DNA of 24,907 nucleotides from an uncultured Lachnospiraceae bacterium. GTDB lineage: Bacteria > Bacillota > Clostridia > Lachnospirales > Lachnospiraceae. This document shows, piece by piece, positions 14,721-23,412 of the stretch. Below the pieces are notes generated by a model. That model was not told the origin of the DNA, ran no database searches, and saw nothing but the letters and a program-made list of their open reading frames with translations. Numbering within the stretch: the first letter of the stretch is position 1; each line of letters starts with the position of its first letter. Position numbers and translations under genes: made by a program. The stretch is from assembly GCA_937920345.1 (NCBI GenBank), contig CALGVA010000004.1, positions 1 through 24,907 on the forward strand, given 5' to 3'.

Positions 14721-15844
14721 GTAAAATATTCCTCGATATATTTCTCTTTTTCCGCATCATAACTCTTCAAGTTGATAAATCCGCAGTCGTGCACGCACCA
14801 GGGCGCTTTCATATTCGGAACGACCACCTTGTATCCCCGCCTGATAAATTCCATGCTCTGGGAACAGTCATAAAAGTCCCATTTATCAAAAAGATCCTCC
14901 CGCCAGGCCACATCATGCTGCGTGACCATCAGGAAACCGTCGATCGCTTCCGCCTCCAGATAAGGCGCCTCACTGCCTGTCACGTTGGCGAGCAGCGCAG
15001 TCTCATAGATATGCTGTTCATACAGCATACCGTAGCGGTCCGCATCCCACATCACACCGGAACGCGGCATGGATTGCACGCCCACGTTACCGAGCATACC
15101 GATCCGCTCATCCTGCGCAAATATCTCCAGACAATCCCTGATAAAATAAGGGTTAATGATAAAGGTATCGTGGTGCAGATACACCTTATACTTCGCCTGC
15201 GAGCACTGCATGGCTTCATTGTAGGCCGAGGTCAGAGACCGCGCGTCCTCCACCGTCAGAATATCAATCTCCATCCCCTCCGGCACGATCAAATGCCTGA
15301 TATAATAGATGCATTCTTCAGCGTAAACGGGGTTGTTCGTGCAGATGATAAAACAGACCTGCCTTGCAGCATCTGCACCCGCCTCTTCTGTTATTGTATC
15401 GCCACCCGCTGTACTGCCGGCATCCGCTGTATCCGCTGCTGTCTCTTCCACAGTCCCCGCGCCGATCTTCTGCAATACCTTATCTTTATGCACCACGCAG
15501 AAATCAATCACCCGCAGTAATTCATAAGAAGAGATCTGTTTTTCGGAAAGAAACCGGTAGAACATCCCCATATCGTCCATCACATCGAAATCAATCCGTC
15601 TCAAGAAGAATTTCAATGTCGTATAACGTTCCAGCAGCGCTGCAGTGCTCCCCGTCTTCTCGAAGATCGTCCGCTGTCCTGCCGCCTGCTCCTGCTCGTA
15701 TATGGTGCACAGATAGCAGACCATGGCAAGATCATTGTCATGCTCCGTCGTATCCTTGTAAGCGAGCAGCAGCGACTTGATCTCATCATATTTTCCTGTC
15801 TGTAACAGATGATCCACCTGCTGTCTTAACTGCCTCGTGTCCAA
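14717..15844 (-). CDS. Helical domain fused to a GT-A-like glycosyltransferase
   Basis: Encodes 375 residues from a TTG start preceded by GGGAGG. Residues 1-128 are a helical domain (MDTRQLRQQVDHLL, AAGQRTIFEK, LKFFLRRIDFDVMDD, VVHKDKVLQ). A Thr/Ala/Gly/Glu-rich linker (129-161) follows. Residues 163-375 form a Glyco_tranf_2_5-like domain with VCFIICTNNPVYAEECIYYI, LTVEDARSLTSAYNEAM, YKVYLHHDTFI, AIDGFLMVTQHDVAWREDLF and KWDFYDCSQSMEFIRRGYKV. The helical part is homologous to the separate protein encoded at 17926-18342, and the catalytic part to the N terminus of the protein encoded at 15899-17929. The stop overlaps the next gene by four bases. Confidence 0.85.
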   Translation of the reverse strand: MDTRQLRQQVDHLLQTGKYDEIKSLLLAYKDTTEHDNDLAMVCYLCTIYEQEQAAGQRTIFEKTGSTAALLERYTTLKFFLRRIDFDVMDDMGMFYRFLSEKQISSYELLRVIDFCVVHKDKVLQKIGAGTVEETAADTADAGSTAGGDTITEEAGADAARQVCFIICTNNPVYAEECIYYIRHLIVPEGMEIDILTVEDARSLTSAYNEAMQCSQAKYKVYLHHDTFIINPYFIRDCLEIFAQDERIGMLGNVGVQSMPRSGVMWDADRYGMLYEQHIYETALLANVTGSEAPYLEAEAIDGFLMVTQHDVAWREDLFDKWDFYDCSQSMEFIRRGYKVVVPNMKAPWCVHDCGFINLKSYDAEKEKYIEEYFT

Positions 15845-15898
15845 ATTAACCTCCCTGATTCCGCAGCGTATATGGGAATGGCATTTTCATTCACGCTG

Positions 15899-17929
15899 TT
15901 ATCTCTGTGCCTTGACGACATACTGGAACGCCTCGTACATCCAGTCCTCGGTCTGTTCCGATAACGTAAGCAGCGTCCTCATGATCCGCTGCTGCCGTTC
16001 GGACAGGTCAACGCCGGTCTTTCTGACTTCCCTGACACTGTATCCTGTCTCATGGAACATGCTCATAATCTCATAATATGTAAAGAGATGAATATGCGTC
16101 CGGTCTAACAGCCCGACGTCCTGATACTGAAATCTTCCGTCAATCAGTTCTTCCAGAACAGATATGTGCATAACGTTCGGAATGCTCGCCACAATATACC
16201 CGCCCTCATTCAGGTAATCCCTGCACATCTTTACCACCTCTTCCGGATGGCGCAGATGTTCCAGCACGTCACCGAAAATAATATAGTCAAACTTCTCCTG
16301 AAACGGAAGCTGCAGCTCGTCTATATTGCCGCATTCGGCCTCGGTGATATATTGCGCGATCTCTACCGCAGCTTCATTGATATCCAGTCCACAGGTCTTA
16401 CATCCCGGATAACGGTTCTGAATTGCAAGCAGCGTTGCACCCAGATCACAGCCGATCTCCAGAACCCGAAATACTGCATCCGGTTCCTCCTGAATCGCAT
16501 TGACCAGAAAATCGTTGGGCGTCAAATTGAAATAATTCATCCCCCAGTCACGTTTCATAACGCTTCGATCCTGCGTCTTCCACTGATCCGCCTGCGCATA
16601 CACTTCCCTGCACCTGCAGAAACTTTCATATGCAAACGCCCGTCGGCACTGCACCTGTCTCAGCCCGTTCCGGAGCGCCCGCAGAGAATAGTCCTTCAGA
16701 ACATTTTCCGGATGATTCAATTCCTCCCGCAATAACCCGGTCTGCTGCAGAACATCCCTTCGTACCGCCCACATCTGCCAGTCGGCATGAAGCGTCCTGT
16801 CATACAGCTTCCGGTCCGTCTGCCGCAGACTGTCCTGCCGGACCCATGCGAGATCCTCCCTGCTCCCCGCCTTTACGCCTGTATCGTAACGGGAGTAATT
16901 GGTAACCGGGCAGGCTATCCCGATCTCGTCTGACTGCAGAACTTTCCACAGTTCCACCAGACTCATTTTCTCCGGATATACACCGGCTTCCATGAAGACG
17001 ATGCAGTCCTGCACATCAAAATTCTGCAGGATCGCATTCCAGAGTCTGCCGTATCCCTGTACGCCCTCGTCAAACTGCACGTAATCATACTGTTGTGCTG
17101 CGAGCCAGTCCGCCGTGCCGTCGTCAGATCCGTTATCCGCAATAATGATATTCGCGATTCCTTCCGTCCCTTTCAGCCACGCGAGCGTATCCTGAAGCTG
17201 TCCGCATCTCTGAAAAGACGTCAATACCACCGTCACCCCGCAGGCCGCCGCCTCCTGCTCTGCCTCGTCCGCCTGCGGAAAATATTCCTGCAGAAATTTC
17301 ATTCTCTCTTCATCATATACGGACAGATTCGCGAGCACACTGTCATGCATGCACCACGGTTTGCGAAGCGCAGGCACAATCACCTTATACCCGCGTCTGA
17401 TAAATTCCTGACTCTGTGAGCAGTCGTAGAAATCCCACTTGTCGAACAGATCCTCCCGCCACGGAATGTCATACTGCGTGATCATCATAAGTCCGTCTAT
17501 CGCTTCCGCCTCCACTGCCGTCTCATTGCCGAACTGCAGCACGTCATCGTGACGGTACGCCGGCACATAGATCGCACCGCACCGCTGTGCCTCCCACATA
17601 ATACCGCTTGCCGGAAGCTTATCTACGCCGATCATTCCGATCATGCCAATCTGCTCGTCCGCCTGAAACAGATCCAGAACATCCTGTATAAAATCATGAT
17701 TGACAATAAATACATCCTGATGCAGATATACCTTATATCTGGCATCGGATGCCTGCATCCCCTCATTGTATCCCGCTGCCATAGACACCGCATTCTCCAC
17801 CGTGAGGACCTCAATCTCATACCCCGCCGGAATCCTCAGATGATGGATATAATACAGACATTCCTCCGTATAGAGCGCGTCGCTGCTGCATATGATAAAG
17901 CATATCTTTCTGTCATTGAGCCTGTTCAT
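15899..17929 (-). CDS. Three-domain fusion: GT-A-like, GT2 and SAM methyltransferase
   Basis: Encodes 676 residues. Residues 8-218 match the Glyco_tranf_2_5-like domain of the neighbour (ICFIICSSDALYTEECLYYI, YKVYLHQDVFI, AIDGLMMITQYDIPWREDLF). Residues 231-445 are a GT2 domain beginning VTVVLTSFQRCGQLQDTL with IIADNGSDDGT (262-272). Residues 486-600 are a class I SAM-dependent methyltransferase with motif I VLEIGCDLGATL (489-500), the acidic GLDI and GDVLEHL (553-559). One polypeptide could thus add two sugars and methylate the product. The ATG overlaps the stop of the small helical protein upstream (ATGA), which would keep the two parts stoichiometric. Acceptor unknown; flagellin is suggested by context. 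Confidence 0.88.
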   Translation of the reverse strand: MNRLNDRKICFIICSSDALYTEECLYYIHHLRIPAGYEIEVLTVENAVSMAAGYNEGMQASDARYKVYLHQDVFIVNHDFIQDVLDLFQADEQIGMIGMIGVDKLPASGIMWEAQRCGAIYVPAYRHDDVLQFGNETAVEAEAIDGLMMITQYDIPWREDLFDKWDFYDCSQSQEFIRRGYKVIVPALRKPWCMHDSVLANLSVYDEERMKFLQEYFPQADEAEQEAAACGVTVVLTSFQRCGQLQDTLAWLKGTEGIANIIIADNGSDDGTADWLAAQQYDYVQFDEGVQGYGRLWNAILQNFDVQDCIVFMEAGVYPEKMSLVELWKVLQSDEIGIACPVTNYSRYDTGVKAGSREDLAWVRQDSLRQTDRKLYDRTLHADWQMWAVRRDVLQQTGLLREELNHPENVLKDYSLRALRNGLRQVQCRRAFAYESFCRCREVYAQADQWKTQDRSVMKRDWGMNYFNLTPNDFLVNAIQEEPDAVFRVLEIGCDLGATLLAIQNRYPGCKTCGLDINEAAVEIAQYITEAECGNIDELQLPFQEKFDYIIFGDVLEHLRHPEEVVKMCRDYLNEGGYIVASIPNVMHISVLEELIDGRFQYQDVGLLDRTHIHLFTYYEIMSMFHETGYSVREVRKTGVDLSERQQRIMRTLLTLSEQTEDWMYEAFQYVVKAQR

Positions 17930-18342
17930 ACCTTAAGCTTTCCCTCCGCAATCTTTCTCTGAATAAACGCCTGTACCTTCTCCTTATGAACGGCATTACA
18001 GTATGCTTCAATCATCAGTTCCGGCAGTGAAACACGATTTGCCGTACAGAATCTGTAAAATTCCTTCTCGTCATCCAGCACATCAAATGCAATTCTTCTG
18101 ACCCAGAACTTCACCTTCGTATCCCGTTCCAGCAGTTCCTCTATTCCGGATACCTTCGTAAAGAGGGTCTGTTGTCCCGCCTCCCTTTCTGCTGCGCAGA
18201 CTGGAATCAGATAATAGATTCTAAGGAGATTTTTGTCACTTTTGGCTGTCTCTGCGTTTTCCGTAAGCAGTTTTTCCGCTTCATCGGCCTTCTTCATGGA
18301 AAGCAGACGATCCACCTGCTCCCGCAAGTTCTGTATATCCAT
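17926..18342 (-). CDS. Stand-alone helical domain partner of the fused glycosyltransferase
   Basis: Encodes 138 residues starting MDIQNLREQVDRLL, preceded by GGAG; a frame start four codons earlier at 18354 is less likely because the homologue starts at this point. It aligns throughout with residues 1-128 of the protein encoded at 14717-15844 (REAGQQTLFTKVSG, VKFWVRRIAFDVLDD, NAVHKEKVQ). There is no catalytic motif, signal peptide or membrane span. Its stop overlaps the start of the glycosyltransferase whose homologue carries this domain as a fusion, so it is probably a subunit that binds that enzyme or its acceptor. Confidence 0.8.
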   Translation of the reverse strand: MDIQNLREQVDRLLSMKKADEAEKLLTENAETAKSDKNLLRIYYLIPVCAAEREAGQQTLFTKVSGIEELLERDTKVKFWVRRIAFDVLDDEKEFYRFCTANRVSLPELMIEAYCNAVHKEKVQAFIQRKIAEGKLKV

Positions 18343-18385
18343 ACTCTTCTCCATTTCTTCTCATTTTCACATATTCATATCTATT

Positions 18386-19594
18386 TTAACGATCATCTCT
18401 TTCGCTATCCTGCATCCAGTCGATCAGTTCCCGCATTTTCTTCTCGTAGGTATAACACCGGAGCACCTTCTCATATCCCCGTTCGGCGATCCGCTTCCGC
18501 TCTGCCTCATGCGCCAGATAATAGTCCACTTTCTCCAGCAGTTCTTCCGGCGTCCGGAACATAACGATCTCACGATCCTCCTCGAACAGTTCCGCCGTCT
18601 CTTCGCAGTATGTTGACATGACAAACCCGCCTGCGCCCATAATATCCATGATACGCTGCGGCGTTCCGCCCTCTATGCCTTTGAGTGCAATATTCAGATT
18701 GATCTTACTGCCCGCAAACACAAGCGCCGCCGCCTTGCCGTACTCCACAGGCGGACCGATCTTCACTCCCTGCAGTTTCTCTTCTGCCGCCTCCTGATCC
18801 GTCGTGTACAGCATAACAGAATGTTCCTCCGCCAGCAGATTCAGTACGGCAATCCGCTCCAGATTAGCGATCTCTCTGATCAGGCCCATACATTCAAAAT
18901 ACCGCACATCTTCGATTTCCTGCCTGTTCGGAACGGAAAACTGCGGGCTGACACGTTTAATATACTCAATGATCTCAGAACCTGTCTTGCCGTACACCCT
19001 GTTGACGCCGTCCCACCTGAACACCGCCTCCTCAAAGATACTGTTAAAATAGTATTGCAGTTCCACCGGAATATACTGCAGATTTTGTTTATACAGATTC
19101 TGGCTGTACAGATTGCCGATGAAACAGATATCGTGTATATACTGCCCTTTCAACGTCTTCTGAATCTCAGCGTTCCACCGCACGACTTTATCCCCGTTGA
19201 CCGACAGCGGCTGGTACAGCACATGCGGCATCCCGTACGCAAGAAACCGGTCACGGTCCAGCTTGTCAAATGTCGTGATCCATACATTGTCGATCTTACT
19301 CAGCGGATTATAGTTCTCCACATAAGGCGCATCCCATAATACGGAAACATACCTGATCTCACTCTTATATGCCGCCAGAGCAGCGTTCATGGCAAAATAC
19401 AACGTAACAATCACCTGTATATTATGCTCCCGTACATAAGCCATAAGCCCGTCCACTTCCTCATCTGACAAATAGGAAGCCATCTTCAGCATCTCCGGAT
19501 ACTCTTCCACTTCGTACCCCGATTTCCTGATTGCATCCGCAATATCCATAACACTGTACTGTTTCCATAGTGTCTGCACGACTAAAAATTTCAA
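18386..19594 (-). CDS. CgeB-like glycosyltransferase, type B, second copy
   Basis: Encodes 402 residues from a TTG start two bases after the stop of the upstream gene, with AAGGAG overlapping that gene's end. Motifs shared with the copy upstream: YVSVLWDAPYVENYNP, FDKLDRDRFLAYG, MPHVLYQPLSVN, RWDGVNRVYGKTGSEII, and the C-terminal KINLNIALKGIEGGTPQRIM followed by DIMGAGGF. Tandem duplication with the upstream gene is evident. The family places it among nucleotide-sugar transferases for surface or flagellar glycans; donor and acceptor cannot be read from the sequence. It is the second gene of the operon. Confidence 0.85.
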   Translation of the reverse strand: MKFLVVQTLWKQYSVMDIADAIRKSGYEVEEYPEMLKMASYLSDEEVDGLMAYVREHNIQVIVTLYFAMNAALAAYKSEIRYVSVLWDAPYVENYNPLSKIDNVWITTFDKLDRDRFLAYGMPHVLYQPLSVNGDKVVRWNAEIQKTLKGQYIHDICFIGNLYSQNLYKQNLQYIPVELQYYFNSIFEEAVFRWDGVNRVYGKTGSEIIEYIKRVSPQFSVPNRQEIEDVRYFECMGLIREIANLERIAVLNLLAEEHSVMLYTTDQEAAEEKLQGVKIGPPVEYGKAAALVFAGSKINLNIALKGIEGGTPQRIMDIMGAGGFVMSTYCEETAELFEEDREIVMFRTPEELLEKVDYYLAHEAERKRIAERGYEKVLRCYTYEKKMRELIDWMQDSERDDR

Positions 19595-19595
19595 A

Positions 19596-20771
19596 TCAGT
19601 TCTCCTTCTCCACCCACTCCATCAGCTGTTTCAGCTTCCTGTCGTATGTATAACAGTTCATGACTTTCCTGTGTCCGGCTCTCGCAATCTCCTCGCGCTC
19701 CTTGTCATGTGTCAGGTAATACGCCGCCTTCTCCACCAGTTCTTCCGGCGACTTAAACATAACGATCTCCTTGTCCTCTTCAAACAGTTCCGCCGTCTCC
19801 GCGCAGTAATTCGTCAAGGCAAATCCGCCCGCTCCCAGAATGTCCATGATCCTCTGCGGCGTTCCGCCCTCTATGCCTTTGAGAGAGAGATTCAGATTGA
19901 TCTTACTGCCCGCATAGATAATGGCGGAAGCCTCTCCCGGCTCCACCGGCGGCATGATCTTCACATCCCCCAGCTGTTCCGGATCTGTTCTGGAATCCGT
20001 GTAAAAAGATACCGGAAATTGTTCCGCCAGAATATTCAAAGTACAGATTCTCTCAATATTGGCGATCTTCCTGATCAGATACTGTACCTCAAAATATCTG
20101 ACGTCCTCAATATCATAAATATTATCCAGATCGAACTCCGGACTGACCAGCTTAATATATTTCAATATCTCACCGGAAGTCTTGCCGTATACACGGTTCT
20201 CACCGTCCCACCTGAATGCCGCCTCCTCAAATATACTGGTAAAATACCTCTGCATCTGCTCCGGTATCCTGCCAACATTGTCATCATACAGATTGTTTTC
20301 ATAGAGCCTGCCCAGAAAACAGATCTCGTTGAAATAATTGCCGCCCAGTTTGCGTTTGACATCCCACTTCAGTATGTCATACTTATTCACTGCGCACGGC
20401 TGGTACAGCACATGCGGTATCCCGTCCTCTTTAAACCGCTCGTAGTCCAGCTTATCAAACACGGCAAACCAGCAATTATCCAGCCTTCCGAATGGTGTAT
20501 ATATTTTCAGATAAGGTGCATCCCAGATAACGGATACGTACTTGATTCCCGTCTGATACGCCGCCATTGCCAGATTATAGATCAGATGCGTTGACATCAG
20601 ATGTGTGATATGGTGTTTCCTGACATAAGCTGTCAGCCTGGCAATCTCCTCGTCATTCAGTACGGAATTTTCCTGTCTGTCCGGATACTCCTCCACTTTA
20701 TAACCGAGTTTACGCAGGTTATAATATATATCTTTTGCTGTAGACATACCGTATACATACAATATCTTCAT
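19596..20771 (-). CDS. CgeB-like glycosyltransferase, type B, first copy
   Basis: Encodes 391 residues; the ATG has only a weak GGAAG site before it. The N-terminal domain includes YVSVIWDAPYLKIYTPFG and FDKLDYERFKEDG, the middle has RWDGENRVYGKTSGEILKYIK, and the C-terminal domain has KINLNLSLKGIEGGTPQRIM and DILGAGGFALTNY. It is the first gene of the minus-strand operon and a clear duplicate of its downstream neighbour, but differs from the type A proteins, in which the GIEGGTPQRIMDI motif reads SGIPLRxxDI. No signal peptide or membrane span, so cytoplasmic. Specific substrate unknown. Confidence 0.87.
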   Translation of the reverse strand: MKILYVYGMSTAKDIYYNLRKLGYKVEEYPDRQENSVLNDEEIARLTAYVRKHHITHLMSTHLIYNLAMAAYQTGIKYVSVIWDAPYLKIYTPFGRLDNCWFAVFDKLDYERFKEDGIPHVLYQPCAVNKYDILKWDVKRKLGGNYFNEICFLGRLYENNLYDDNVGRIPEQMQRYFTSIFEEAAFRWDGENRVYGKTSGEILKYIKLVSPEFDLDNIYDIEDVRYFEVQYLIRKIANIERICTLNILAEQFPVSFYTDSRTDPEQLGDVKIMPPVEPGEASAIIYAGSKINLNLSLKGIEGGTPQRIMDILGAGGFALTNYCAETAELFEEDKEIVMFKSPEELVEKAAYYLTHDKEREEIARAGHRKVMNCYTYDRKLKQLMEWVEKEN

Positions 20772-20873
20772 ACGTTAAACTTCCAATCTTCTATCGCATT
20801 TTTGCACTATCTATAGTATAATAAAAAACAGTCTAAAAGTAAAACAGTTATTCATTTGCAAGCGAGGTTTCCT
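20772..20873. promoter_or_regulatory. Divergent promoter region of the two GT operons
   Basis: An AT-rich gap of about 100 bp separates divergent genes. TATAAT on the plus strand and TATACT on the minus strand overlap within about 20811-20825, each with only a weak -35 candidate (TTTACT for the minus strand at 18 nt spacing). Shared -10 DNA would make the two directions compete. No SigD site was seen. Confidence 0.35.
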
Positions 20874-23276
20874 ATGTCTGTTTCCGTTTTTACAATCACG
20901 CATGTTCCTTTTACCCCGCCGAAGGACCCGGTCTACATACCGCTTCAGGTCGGTCGTGCCCTGCATGACGACTGCGGGTATCAGGGTGATGACACAGGGG
21001 ACAATATCTCTGCGAAGAACCCCTATTACAGTGAACTGACCGGCCTGTACTGGATCTGGAAAAATTACACCGGTGCGGACTGCCTCGGTCTGTGTCATTA
21101 CCGCAGATATTTTCTGAATGAAAAAGGGGCTTTGATGACCGAAGCCGACTATATGCATATTCTGTCCGATTACGATGTCATCATTGCAAAACCGGTTCTC
21201 GGCGATTATGACTATCGTACCGTGTATGCACGGTCCCATGAGATCCGCAATCTGGATATGGCAGGAGAAGTCATTCGCGAGCTGTATCCCGACTATTATG
21301 AAACATTTCAGAGTGTCATCGCCGGCAGACTATGCTATGTAGGAAATCTGTTCGCAGCACCTGCCGCTCTCTTTTACGCTTACTGCGAATGGCTCTTCGC
21401 GATCTTCTCCGTCTTAGAGACGCGGATCGACTGCAGCGCCTACGATGATTATCATAAGCGGGTGTTCGGTTTTCTCTCCGAGCAGCTTCTGGCTGTCTGG
21501 ATTAGGCACAACCGCCTTTCCTGCTACGAAGCGCCTTACAGTGTGAGCCAGGAAAAAGCGGAGACGATCCTTCTGAAAGAAAATATACGGGACTATATTG
21601 CCCATGCCGATATCAGCGGCGCATACCGGTGTCTGTGCGACACGCTGGACAAGCGTCCCGATCTGCTGCTGAAAGTATCGGATTTCGGACAGGAATTAGA
21701 AACCATCGAACATATTCTCAATGTGTGCCGGGTAGAAGAAGAAGCCGGCCTGCCGACACTGCTGCAGTTTTCGAGGGAGCTTGACGTACTGATCAGACAT
21801 TTTCGTCTGCTGGTGAGGATTCTGGAACAGATCAAAGATCACACGGCTTCCGGGGAAGAACTGCAATATCTGATCGACTGCCGGATCTCCTGCAAAGGTC
21901 TCATTTATATGATCCAGAATTTTGCGCAGCTGTCCTCCTGTCCGCTGGAGCTTCTGAACCGTCTCGCCGTCATCTACGAAAATGCCGGAGACTACATGAC
22001 ATCTCTGTCATTTCTCGAGGAAGCGCTGCCCTTGCAGGAAACCAACCGGACCACCCTGTCAAATATCGTATCCGTACTCACCCGTATGGGCCATCCCGAA
22101 ATGGCGGAGGAATACGCACAGCTGTTAGCCTCTTCCTCCAGACGGATCGCCATATTTACAGGCAGTTCCATTCCGATACTGTCCTATATTGCCGGTCAAT
22201 ATCTTACCGCGCTTACCGCGCTCGGTCATACGGTATTTTGCTTTGATATGCAGTGCTTTGAGCAAAGTTTCGGCGCACTGCTTGATTTTCGTAATCACGG
22301 ACTGGACGGCGTCATCGTCTTCAACAACGCAGGCTTCCGGATGGAACTCAAGTCCCGGAAAAGTCTCTGGGACGACTGGGACGTTCCCTGCTACAATATA
22401 ATCGTAGATCATCCTATGTATTATTACGAGACACTGGATTATGCGCCTGCACGCGGCACCGTGGCATGCGCCGACCGATACCATGAAGATTATATCCGGC
22501 GTTTCTACCCCGCTGTGCCAAGAACAATATTTCTCCCGACCGCCGGCGAATGCCTGAAGCCTTATCATGATCTCAAGCCCTTCCGGGAGCGATCGATCGA
22601 CGTTCTATTCATCGGCGGCTACAAGTATGATGCCGATGCACTGCATGACGAGTTCAGCGTCAGGCTGTCAGAATATTTGATACAGCATTCGACCGATACC
22701 TTTGAGGCCGCGTTAGAACACTGCCTGCTGGAGCAACACGGTCCTCTGTCCGACCATGAATTAAAAGCGTATATTGAACAGTACCGCTTCACCGATTTAA
22801 ATATAAGCGCACTGTTTCGATTAGAGATTCTGCGGACACTTGTCCATGCCGGCATTACGGTTACCGTATATGGTGACCGCTTCGAAGAAACCGATCTATA
22901 TGGTCATCCGAATTTCCTCTATCAGGGACGCTGCTCCACAGAAGAAGGCATCCGCATGATGGAGGACAGTAAAATCGTCCTCAACCAGCTTGCCTGGTTT
23001 AAAGCCGGCGCCAGCGAGAGAATCTTCGAGGCCATGCTGCAAGGCGCCGTGGCACTGACCGATGACAGCCTTTATTTACGGGAAAATTTCACCGACCGTG
23101 AAGATATTATGTTCTATTCCCTGTCACATCTGAATGCCCTGCCGGATATTGTCCACTCCGTGTTAAGTGACGAAATGCTTGCAGAGCAGATCCGCAGCAA
23201 TGCTTATGATAAGGCTTGTCTGCAGCATACATGGCTTCAGCGTGCGTCTGCTCTTGTAGATGACCTGGCCCGCTGA
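20874..23276 (+). CDS. DUF4422/helical/CgeB-like bifunctional glycosyltransferase
   Basis: Encodes 800 residues from the ATG at 20874, preceded by GCGAGG; a TTG six codons earlier is less likely. Residues about 1-230 match DUF4422, with GDDTGDNISAKNPYYSELTG (38-57) and LGLCHYRRYF (71-80), a GT-A-like domain common in polysaccharide loci. The middle (about 230-420) is helical with TPR-like character (YENAGDYMTSLSFLEEALPL). From about 425 there is a CgeB-like GT-B module, with YNIIVDHPMYYYETLDYAP, RSIDVLFIGGYKYD and, from 712, GASERIFEAMLQGAVALTDD. Two catalytic modules in one chain suggest consecutive sugar additions. It faces the flagellin genes and is transcribed divergently from the six-gene operon. 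Donors unknown. Confidence 0.85.
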   Translation: MSVSVFTITHVPFTPPKDPVYIPLQVGRALHDDCGYQGDDTGDNISAKNPYYSELTGLYWIWKNYTGADCLGLCHYRRYFLNEKGALMTEADYMHILSDYDVIIAKPVLGDYDYRTVYARSHEIRNLDMAGEVIRELYPDYYETFQSVIAGRLCYVGNLFAAPAALFYAYCEWLFAIFSVLETRIDCSAYDDYHKRVFGFLSEQLLAVWIRHNRLSCYEAPYSVSQEKAETILLKENIRDYIAHADISGAYRCLCDTLDKRPDLLLKVSDFGQELETIEHILNVCRVEEEAGLPTLLQFSRELDVLIRHFRLLVRILEQIKDHTASGEELQYLIDCRISCKGLIYMIQNFAQLSSCPLELLNRLAVIYENAGDYMTSLSFLEEALPLQETNRTTLSNIVSVLTRMGHPEMAEEYAQLLASSSRRIAIFTGSSIPILSYIAGQYLTALTALGHTVFCFDMQCFEQSFGALLDFRNHGLDGVIVFNNAGFRMELKSRKSLWDDWDVPCYNIIVDHPMYYYETLDYAPARGTVACADRYHEDYIRRFYPAVPRTIFLPTAGECLKPYHDLKPFRERSIDVLFIGGYKYDADALHDEFSVRLSEYLIQHSTDTFEAALEHCLLEQHGPLSDHELKAYIEQYRFTDLNISALFRLEILRTLVHAGITVTVYGDRFEETDLYGHPNFLYQGRCSTEEGIRMMEDSKIVLNQLAWFKAGASERIFEAMLQGAVALTDDSLYLRENFTDREDIMFYSLSHLNALPDIVHSVLSDEMLAEQIRSNAYDKACLQHTWLQRASALVDDLAR

Positions 23277-23294
23277 TTACTCATTCCATAAAAA

Positions 23295-23343
23295 AAGTAA
23301 TTTGCTTCGCAAATAACTTTGCGAGATCCGCTTCGCGGACTCG
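23295..23343 (+). terminator. Twin hairpins after the DUF4422/CgeB-like gene
   Basis: Two adjacent hairpins: AAGT-A-ATTTGC/GCAAAT-A-ACTT with one A-A mismatch (23295-23319), and CGAG-bulge-TCCGC/GCGGA-CTCG (23322-23343). Both have a TTC loop. They lie between the convergent glycosyltransferase and flagellin genes. There is no long T tract on the plus strand, so termination is likely but not certain. Confidence 0.5.
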
Positions 23344-23350
23344 AATAAAA

Positions 23351-23376
23351 TAAGGAGCGGTATATACCGCTCCTTA
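23351..23376 (-). terminator. Flagellin terminator (perfect 26-nt palindrome)
   Basis: TAAGGAGCGGTAT followed by its exact inverse, ending on the minus strand in TTATTTTATTC. It lies 36 nt after the flagellin stop. The identical 26-nt palindrome follows the second flagellin gene at 24696-24721. Confidence 0.9.
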
Positions 23377-23412
23377 TCTGTTAGCTTTGCAATGATTATT
23401 GTCTGATCAGTA

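Noticed and set aside
20811..21239. 142-codon minus-strand frame over the start of the DUF4422/CgeB-like gene
   Set aside because: Antisense to a strongly supported coding region, without a family match.
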